From: Oscillospiraceae bacterium
GTDB lineage: Bacteria; Bacillota; Clostridia; Oscillospirales; Oscillospiraceae
Direction: 5' to 3'
Length of the DNA: 64,000 bases
Assembly (NCBI GenBank): GCA_015067585.1
Contig: SVMC01000003.1
Span: forward strand, 1-64,000
Numbering within the stretch: position 1 is the first letter of the stretch; each line of letters begins with the position of its first letter. The position numbers were made by a program, and so were the translations under genes. Shown piece after piece: positions 29,360 through 38,300 of this stretch. The notes under the pieces are model-generated. The model searched no databases and was not told the DNA's origin. It worked only from the letters and a program-made list of their open reading frames with translations.

Positions 29360-29977
29360 CTATTTCAAAGTATCGCAGTATGTCTTTACATCGAAATCAT
29401 CCAGACCGGAATCCTTTCTCAGGTACAGGGGATGATGGGGATGTCCGCCCTTTTTGGATTTCGCGCCGGCGGTGACCCATTTGGCTTCATAGGCTTCTCC
29501 AAGGCGGATCATGTCCAAAAGGCAATCGGCAAGGTATTTTCTCTTTTCAATGATGGTACCCCATGCGGCCCAGACTACAGGTCTGCCCTCTGACAGGCGC
29601 AGCACATATTCAAAGGCTTTCATATTTTCACCGTGGAGCGTACTGTTGCACTCCGCTTCCATGTCATCTGGGCGGGTGGCCCGCTGGGCATAGACATTGA
29701 ACATGATGAAGCTGTCAAAGCCGTTGCCAAGGGCGATGCGCTCCACGGATTTGAGGGTGTTATCAAGGTTTCCCGGCTCTGCTGTGGAGGGGTTGATGCC
29801 GATGCAGATCAGGGGATTTTTGCCCTTTGTTCCCAATATGTAGCGGTATTCCGAATAAAAATCCGGCACATAGAGCCATGTTTCCCGGTCGTAGCTGCCG
29901 TCTTCACTCACCTTTTCCAAGGCATCAGCAAAGCGCAGGACCTCTAATTCATTGGTTGTGCATTGCGGAATGTGCAT
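29360..29977 (-). CDS. DUF1643-like protein
   Basis: RYILGTKGKNPLICIGINPSTAEPGNLDNTLKSVERIALGNGFDSFIMFNVYAQRAT, VWAAWGTII. Confidence 0.8.
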   Translation of the reverse strand: MHIPQCTTNELEVLRFADALEKVSEDGSYDRETWLYVPDFYSEYRYILGTKGKNPLICIGINPSTAEPGNLDNTLKSVERIALGNGFDSFIMFNVYAQRATRPDDMEAECNSTLHGENMKAFEYVLRLSEGRPVVWAAWGTIIEKRKYLADCLLDMIRLGEAYEAKWVTAGAKSKKGGHPHHPLYLRKDSGLDDFDVKTYCDTLK

Positions 29978-29995
29978 GGTGTTCTCCTTATCAGC

Positions 29996-30679
29996 CTATC
30001 TGCGCCGGAGGCTTCGCAGATACTGCTTTCTCTCTTTTGGAATGCGAAGGCTTTCTGTTGCCTTCTGAATGGTCTTATTGTGTACCCAAAGGGGCAGTTG
30101 TTCTTCTTTTAGATAACAGATGACCCCATCCCACTGCTTTGCAAGGGCGGTGGCAAAATACCAGGCGATCATCATGTTGACATAATATTCCTCGCTTTGA
30201 ATCATTGACACCATTTTGGGGTAGTTTTCATCGAATCCATCATCTAAAAAATGCGCCATCAGCATCCCGATGCCAAAACGGACAGTATAAGTATATTCTG
30301 AGGCGATCCAAACCTCAATTTCCCGTAGGAGCCTGTCCGGCTCCTTTTTCAGGACTTTTGGTCGCATCATGTCGCAGGTTGCCCAGTTGTCCACGAAGGG
30401 AAGGAAGCGGTTCAGAGCGGTAATACACCCATCAAAATCCGCGATGCTCTCAATTAGGAAAGCATGAAGATTATTTTCCTCATAGTATTTGTGGGGCAGG
30501 CTTGAGAGAAAGGGTGAAATCTCCTTGTCCGCTTTCAGTTGCTTCGCCATTGCCCGCAGCGCCGGTGTCCGCACCCCGATCACCGTGGAGGGGTCCACCG
30601 TAGGCATCAGGGCGCACTGAAAGGACTTGTAGCCGGGGTCTTGCAAAGCAAATAGAGCCTGCCGAATTCGTTCATTCAT
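29996..30679 (-). CDS. AlkD-like DNA alkylation repair protein
   Basis: DPGYKSFQCALMPTVDPSTVIGVRTPALRAMAKQL, FVDNWATCDMMRPKVLKK, WIASEYTYTVRFGIGMLMAHFLDD. Confidence 0.88.
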   Translation of the reverse strand: MNERIRQALFALQDPGYKSFQCALMPTVDPSTVIGVRTPALRAMAKQLKADKEISPFLSSLPHKYYEENNLHAFLIESIADFDGCITALNRFLPFVDNWATCDMMRPKVLKKEPDRLLREIEVWIASEYTYTVRFGIGMLMAHFLDDGFDENYPKMVSMIQSEEYYVNMMIAWYFATALAKQWDGVICYLKEEQLPLWVHNKTIQKATESLRIPKERKQYLRSLRRR

Positions 30680-30711
30680 AATATCCCCTACCTTAGCAAA
30701 ACCCGCACCCA

Positions 30712-31773
30712 TCATACAGGCGACTGATTCATTTCATACGAAATCTGATATTTTCTTCGTTTATACTGATCATACACGCAAACGGTTGTATGATATGTCT
30801 GCAGCAGCGGTGAGCGATAGCGCAGATCTTTCAATACATGAGAAAGATCTGTAATCAGGCAGTAACACTTTCCCGGCATCTGCAGCAATGGAAAAATCCA
30901 GAAATGTTCCACAAGGGGGTTTAAAGATTTCCAAACAATATCCGAAGCAGCTTCATCATATTCCATAATTACCAGTGAAACACCGTACTTTTTGCATTCC
31001 TTTCGGAATGCCTCGTCATTTTCCTCAGACAATAAACCACTCAGCACAGACTCCGTACAATCAAAGGCATCGGAGAGTTGAATGTGATAAGTATCCGCCG
31101 ATATATGGTCAACATAGCGGGAAATTGCCACTGTCAACACAGGCGGCAGCAGTTCCTTTTTCCGGCAGGTTAAGCTAAGAACTTTTTTCTCCGATTCCTT
31201 CTGCAATACTGCATCCGCATAACGAAGATAGAACCGTTCTTTGATGCTGTCCTGCATTTCCTGCGCATTTTGACCGGCATAATCAAACATTTTAAAGAAG
31301 CCGCCAAATGAGAATAAATGGTCATGGAATATTCTGGGTGCCGGTCTGCTTTCCTGTCGAAAAACGCAGACACCATCCAGAGTCATTTCCTCGAAATGAC
31401 CGTTGAGGCTCTGTACCCGATTGGAAAGTGGCTTAAACCGCAGACACCCCGGACAAACCTGATTGATAACTTCTCTGAGCCTTGCATTATACTCCTGCTG
31501 ACTCAGGATCTCCACCTCAGCAGGATACAGTTTCTTTACATCCGTTATGGAGATCGGAACAGGGTCATCATGATAACCTGAAAGAAAATAAGGAGCCATG
31601 CTACAGCCTTTGATCACAGAAGTACGAATCAGATGATGATTCTCATAAAGAACTACCAAATCAAGCTGCGCAGGCAGTTCCATTTCCGAAACAGCTTCTA
31701 CAAATGCGTCATAGTCCGGATACTCCGCAGGAATCAAGAGGTACATATCCTCATAAAATACTGCGTTATGCAT
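30712..31773 (-). CDS. Hypothetical protein (DUF5688-like)
   Basis: 354-codon ORF with AGGGGG upstream of the internal ATG; family assignment from pattern only. Confidence 0.5.
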   Translation of the reverse strand: MHNAVFYEDMYLLIPAEYPDYDAFVEAVSEMELPAQLDLVVLYENHHLIRTSVIKGCSMAPYFLSGYHDDPVPISITDVKKLYPAEVEILSQQEYNARLREVINQVCPGCLRFKPLSNRVQSLNGHFEEMTLDGVCVFRQESRPAPRIFHDHLFSFGGFFKMFDYAGQNAQEMQDSIKERFYLRYADAVLQKESEKKVLSLTCRKKELLPPVLTVAISRYVDHISADTYHIQLSDAFDCTESVLSGLLSEENDEAFRKECKKYGVSLVIMEYDEAASDIVWKSLNPLVEHFWIFPLLQMPGKCYCLITDLSHVLKDLRYRSPLLQTYHTTVCVYDQYKRRKYQISYEMNQSPV

Positions 31774-31918
31774 CGTTTTGCCCCCTTCTGTAACCAATTT
31801 CGATTAATATTATATCACGAAAAAACATCTGCCGCAACTTTATCCCCACAATATACTTAACTTGTAGCAAATATTTCGGTCTGTGGAAGGCCGCTTAATT
31901 CATCAAACAGGCATATTC

Positions 31919-32224
31919 CTACCTGAGTACTCTCAAAAATGCCAGCCGTTCGTATTCATTGCATAAGGCCATCGTCAACGAAAAAATGGTATCACTTTCC
32001 TTATTGGTCAGATGCGGAATATGGTCATCCAGTTCTTTCGATCGGCATCGGATCAATGCGCTGTCGATGGGAGTATCCTGCGTGCAGTAATAAAACAGCA
32101 TTTCCAAAATGGAATTCGTGTCATCTAATCCAAAGGATGGGTGCTGCTCGGCAAGGAAGAATTTCAGGTTTTGAATATAACGGTTCAGTATGAAAGGTGC
32201 AGCGCCCTCGTTGAATGGCATCAC
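31919..32224 (-). CDS. Hypothetical protein (101 aa)
   Basis: DSALIRCRSKELDDHIPHLTNKESDTIFSLTMALCNEYERLAFLRVLR; ORF only. Confidence 0.5.
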   Translation of the reverse strand: MMPFNEGAAPFILNRYIQNLKFFLAEQHPSFGLDDTNSILEMLFYYCTQDTPIDSALIRCRSKELDDHIPHLTNKESDTIFSLTMALCNEYERLAFLRVLR

Positions 32225-32260
32225 ATTTTGTATGGAGGGGAGTATTGGGAAAAGGAAAAC

Positions 32261-32280
32261 GAGGCGGATTGCTCCGCCTC
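32261..32280 (-). terminator. Terminator-like hairpin of the GH3 gene
   Basis: GAGGCGGA-ttgc-TCCGCCTC; on the minus strand followed by GTTTTCCTTTT. Confidence 0.6.
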
Positions 32281-32321
32281 GCTTCCGAAATGGAAATATG
32301 AAAAAGGAGTGTGAGGAAAAC

Positions 32322-35300
32322 TTACTTCTTGAAGTAATTCATCATGATCTGTGCGGCAGCGGCACGCTGGCTGTCACCGGCGGGAGCGAACTTGTTGTCG
32401 CCAACGCCCTGAACAATGCCGTTCTCGTAAGCCCACAGCACTGCGGCGGATGCCCAATCACTGATCTCAGCGAAGTCAGCGAAGATGATCTCTTCAGCGG
32501 TGACTTCGGGGGCTCCTGCATAACGGTACAGGATGGTGACCATCTGCTCACGGGTGACATTTGCATCGGGAGCGAAGGTGCCATTGCCGGTGCCCAGAAC
32601 GATTTCGTTCTCAGCAGCCCACATGACAGCATCGTAGTACCATGCGCCTTCGGCAACATCGGAGAAGGACAGCTCGGTCTCATAAGCGGGACGGCCTTCA
32701 ATGTTGTAAAGGATCTGAACCAGCATAGCACGGGTCAGGGACTGGGTGGGTGCGAAGGTACCGTTGCCGGTGCCGTTCATGATGCCTTCCTTCAGAACGA
32801 AGTCAACAGCATCGTGATACCATGCGGTAACATCCACATCGGTGAATTCCTTGGAGGGGCAAAGAGCCTTGGTGAAGTCGGCCTCAGCCTTAGCCACAAC
32901 AGCGGCAACATCATCTGCAGAAGCAGCTTCCTTGATGGCAGCTCTTGCGGCACGGGTCAGCTCGACCAGTTCGGCAGCCTGCTGAGGAGTTGCGGTTGCC
33001 TGCAGTTCGTCGGACAGCTCGTTCAGTTCTACCAGAGCTTCATACTTGGCCAGGTTCAGTGCAGCCTCGGCAGCAGCCTTCTTGGCCTCTTCTTCAGCCT
33101 TCAGAGCTTCATCTCTGGCTCTTTCTGCATCTTCCTTATCGGCAGCGGCATCCTTGGCAGCTTCTTCGGCGTCCTTCTGAGCCTTTTCAGCGGCAGCCCG
33201 GGCATCCTGTGCAGCCTTGGCAGCATCTGCAGCTTCCTTGGCAGAGCCTGCAGCAGCGGAAGCACCTTCAGCGGATTCCTTCGCGGAAGCGGCAGCCTTT
33301 GCAGCTTCTTCAGCGGCTTCTACATTGGCTTCCTTGGCAGCAGCAGCGGCGATTTCAGCAGCATTCTGTGCGGTCTCGGCAGCGGTCTTAGCGGCAACAG
33401 CCTGAGCCTTTGCCAGTTCTGCGCTGGCCTGTGCAGCTTCGGCAGCAGTCTTGTCGTCAGCAGCGGATTCAGCAGCTTCTTCAGCGGCAGCCTGTGCAGA
33501 TTCGGCAGCTTCCTGAGCGCTCTGTGCGGTTTCGGCAGCTTCTGCGGCATCCTTTGCGGAGCCTGCGGCAGCAGTAGCGGAAGCAGCGGCCTTCTTAGCT
33601 TCGGCGGTAGCTACAGCGGCCTGTGCGGCAGCTTCGGCATTGGAGTTTGCAGCAGCTTCAGCGGAAGCAGCGGCAGCATCCTTTGCGGTTTCGGCAGCAG
33701 CCTTTGCAGCCTCAGCCTGAGCCTGTGCAAGTTCAGCAGCAGCCTGTGCGGCTTCGGCAGCGGACTTGTCTTCTGCAGCGGATTCAGCGGCTTCTTCAGC
33801 GGCAGCCTGTGCGGCTTCGGCAGCTTCCTGAGCAGTCTGTGCGTTTTCGGCAGCTTCCGCGGCATCAGCGGCGGAGCCTGCAGCGGTGGAAGCGGAAGCG
33901 GCAGCATTCTTGGCTTCTTCAGCAGCCTTGGCAGCTTCTTCAGCAGCAGCGGTATTGGAGGAGGCGGCGGCTTCTGCTGCAGTGTCAGCCTCAGTCTTTG
34001 CGGTTTCGGCAGCGGCCTTTGCGGCTTCAGCCTGAGCCTGTGCCAGTTCAGCGGCAGCCTGTGCAGCTTCGGCAGCGGCTTTGTCTTCCGCAGCGGAAGC
34101 AGCGGCTTCTTCAGCGGCTTCCTGTGCGTCCTCAGCGGCGGCCTGTGCGGTCTGTGCAGCTTCTGCAGCTTCTGCGGCGTCAGCGGCGGAGCCTGCGGCG
34201 GTGGAAGCGGAAGCGGCAGCATTCTTGGCTTCTTCAGCAGCCTTGGCAGCTTCGGCAGCGGCGGCAGCATTGGAGGCCTCGGCAGCTTCAGCAGCGACCT
34301 GAGCCTGAGTCTTTGCGATTTCGGCAGCAGCCTTTGCAGCGTCAGCCTGAGCTACAGCCAGTTCGGCAGCAGCCTTGGCAGCTTCGGCAGCGGCCTTGTC
34401 CTGTGCGGCAACAGCAGCGGCAGCTTCTGCAGCGGCCTGAGCTTCTTCAGCGGCAGCCTGTGCAGCTTCTGCTTCAGCCTGAGCGGCTTCGGCAGCAGCC
34501 TGTGCAGCTTCGGCAGCCTTAATGGCAGCGTTCAGATCTTCGTTGTCGATGTCGCCGCCTTCACCGGAGGCATCCTGGAGGTTGAAGAGGATCCAGTTCA
34601 GGTTGGAACCGCTTTCGGTCCACTCGAATCTCAGGGTATGACGGCCGGCAGCGATCTCCACAGGAGTGGTGTCGTTGGGCTGAATGGTGACCCAGTTCTG
34701 ATATGCGCCGGTGTTGGGCACATCGAAGGAAGCGACGACTTCGCCGTCGATCAGCATATTGAAGGCACCGTTGCCTGCGGAGGAAGCAACACGGGCGGTC
34801 AGGCTGTAGGTGCCGCCGGTGAGCACGTTGATCTCATACTGGGTGTAGGCGCCTGCGTCGCAGTAGCCCAGGTTCATGCCGCCGTCGGTATCGTCGGTTT
34901 CTTCACCGCGGGCGGTGGAGCTCCAGAGGATGTTTTCAGCAGCCTTGAAGTTGGTGGTAGCATCGATATCCACGATGGGGATATTGACATAACGATCCAG
35001 GAAGTAGTTGACCTTCATGATCAGCTCCAGAACATAGGTGGCGTTCTCTTCCAGCAGCTCGCGGGAGATGGTGCCATTGTTGTAAGCGCTCAGCAGAGCG
35101 TCACGCTGGGAGTTGGTCATCTTGATGTTGTTGCCGGCCAGCATTTCGCGGACATGGTTGGAGTTGTTGCCCCAGTCGGTTTCGAACACGCCGTCATAGC
35201 CCCATTCGCCACGGGCGATGCCCATGAGCAGATCGTGGTTTTCAGCGGTCTCAACGCCGTTGATGTAGTTGTAGGAGGACATGATGGTCCAGGGATCCGC

Positions 35301-38300
35301 TTCCTTGACAGCGATCTCGAAGCCCTTCAGATAGATCTCACGCAGGGCACGCTCGGACAGACGGGAGTCGGAGCTGGAACGGTTGGTTTCCTTGTTGTTG
35401 GCAGCGAAGTGCTTCAGGGAGATGGCAACGCCTTCTGCCTGGGTAGCACGGGTGATGGAAGCAGCCATCTTACCGGTGACCAGAGGATCTTCGGAGTAGT
35501 ACTCGAAGTTACGGCCGCAGAGAGGATCACGATGGATGTTCATGCCGGGAGCCAGCCAGATATCCATGTTGTTGTTGTGAGCTTCGGTGGCAGCAGCCTT
35601 ACCGACAGCAGCGACAACATCCACATCCCAGGAGGAGGCCAGGCAGGTGGAGATGGGCCATGCGGTGCAGGTGGTGCTGATACGGATGCCCTGAGGACCG
35701 TCGGCGGTCATGACCAGGGGGATGCCGTATTCCATGATGTTGCCCCAGCCCTGGGTGTTACCGGCGTCGCGGTTGCCCTGTGCGGAGGCCAGCTCGATCA
35801 GATCTTCTACGGACATCTGAGCCAGGAACTCATCCATCAGGATGTATTCGCCGTTTTCGTCCTTGCCGGCGTTGTAAACATCCACAAGCATGATGGGGCC
35901 GTCAGCCTGTGCTGCGGGAGCAGACTTGGCTACGGACTTCACCATAGCGAGCTTGGCGGGAGCCGCGGCGGGAGTCACTTCGATGGCGTAGAGGTTGGGG
36001 AATTGATCCTGCGTCTCGCAGGTCATGGTCAGGACATTGAGCCCCTCTTTCAGTTCTAAGGTGACGGGTTCCAGATCCACGAAGTTGTGCCAACGGTTGC
36101 CGGTAACCTGGGTGGAAGGAACAGTCAGGGTAGCATCCACACTCTTGCCATTAATGACGATGCCGGGATGGAAATCAAAGGCATCGCGGCCGTTGGCAGC
36201 AGACAGGCAGATGTCGTACTCGCCGGCAGTCTCTACATCCAGATAATAGGTAACAGCATTGCCCGGATAGTTCATGAAGCACAGGCAGTAGTCGCCGGTC
36301 AGGTCGCCGGCGGTGATCTTCTCAATGCGGACGGGGTAGTCGCCAGTACGGGAGGTAGCATTGAAGTCGATGGCGGGGATCACGGTCGCGCCGCTGACCT
36401 CATGGTAGGGAGCGACATAGTCTGCGACCTTCTCCAGATTGATGCGATCAACATTGGGATATGTGCCGTTGGTGCATTCCAGACGGAGAATGCACTTGCC
36501 CTCCGGCAATGCCAGAGTCAGGGGCTCCAGAGCCTCGAAGGTGTACCAGCCTGCGGGATAGCCGGGATAATCCTCTGCGGCGGCGTCGCCCAGACAGGTG
36601 CGCTTGCAGGTGATCATGGACCAGTTGGTATCAGGCGCTTCATCGTGAAGGATCTGGATCGCAGGCATGAAGGTGGTATCATTATAGCCGAAGGCGGTAA
36701 CCAGCGCGACATTGTAGATGCCGGGTTCCGTCACATTCAGCTCGTAGTCCACATATGCACCCTGGTAATTCATGTAAGCCAGGCACTTCTCGCCGTCACC
36801 GAACGACTGGATCACGACGGCATCGCTGACGGAAGTCGCAGTGTATTCTTCAGCTTCGACAATGGCAGAGCCGTCTACGATCACGGAACGGTCGATGCTC
36901 TCGTCGCTGACCTTCTTCAGCGTGAAGTAATCCACATTGGGATATCTGATGGTGGTGCCTGCAGTGTTGCCACTGAGCAGCGTCAGGGAGATCTCGCCGG
37001 CGGGCAGCTCAATGGTAGCTGCGGGCACATCCACAAAGGTAAACCAGCCGGTGGGAACATCGGGGTTGGCAGCGCCGCCGGAGCAGGTCTGAGGCATCTG
37101 CACAAACTGGGGATAAGCCTTGCCATTGACAATGATGCCGGGGTTCAGATCGTAAGCGGCATAGCCGTTGGAGCCGCGCAGTGCCAGCTCATAGATGCCG
37201 GCTTCTTCTACATACAGATCATAGGTGACATAGCGGCCACGGGATGCCATGCCGATGCTCTGACCGGCGTAATCACCGGCGGTGAAGCTCTCGGTCACGG
37301 CGGTGTTGGTGGTGGCGTAAGCCTCAGCCTCGATCTTGGTGAGGCCTTCGGCGTTGACGATGGGGTAGTCAGACAGCTTGGTGAAGGTCAGGCTGTTGAG
37401 GTTGGGGAACACATCAGCTTCCACACACTCCAGGGTGAAGATGTTCCGGCCTTCTTCCAGCTCTACGGTGAAGGAAGGAGCATCCATGAAGTTGTACCAG
37501 CGGTTACCGGTACCGCCTTCACCGTCATCACGGGTGCTGGGGATACTGATGGATACAGGGAATTCTTTGCCGTTGACGGTAGCCTTGGGAGCGAAGGTAT
37601 AAGCATCGTAGCCGTTGGCCACATTCAGGGTCACGGTATAGGTGCCGGCCTTCTCAGCATCCAGATACCAGCTCAGGTAGTTGCCCACATAGTTGACATG
37701 GGCGGTGCAGACAGTACCGGCAAAGGCACCGGCAGTTTCGGGAGCGGTCTCGGTCACGCAGGGATACTTGCTCTGGGGCCAGCCGGCATCGGTGAAGTCT
37801 TCAGCTTCGACAACGGTGGTCGCAGCGCTGACGGGGATGTCGGGCGCATTGTACTCGCCCACCTTCTCCAGAGTGAGGTAATCCACATTGACAAAGGATG
37901 CCGCCTGTGCGTTGATGGACAGAACCACATTGCCTTCGGGCAGGTCAATGTAGATGGGCTCCAGATCCGCGAAGCCATACCAGCCGTCGGGCAGGCCTTC
38001 TACGGTTGTATCGCCGCCGCAGGTACGCTCAGCGCTGATGCTCTGGCGGTACAGCACATTGGTGCCTGCCTCAGCCTGCACGCGGATCAGCGGGCTGAAG
38101 GTATATGCGGCGCGGCCGTTGGCAGCATTGAGGATCAAGGCATACTGACCGGCCTGCTCTACATTGATGCAGTATTCCACGCCGTTGCCGCGGTAGTTCA
38201 TGTAAGCCAGGCACTGGGCAGCGGAGCCGTCAGAATAAGTGAAGTTTTCAATGCGGACGGGATAGGTGTTACCTTCGCTGTTGGGACGGCCCACGATGGA

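Noticed and set aside
32890-34550. CRISPR-like periodic repeats
   Set aside because: Period is 315 bp, a multiple of three, inside an open frame with diverged copies; a protein repeat, not a CRISPR array.
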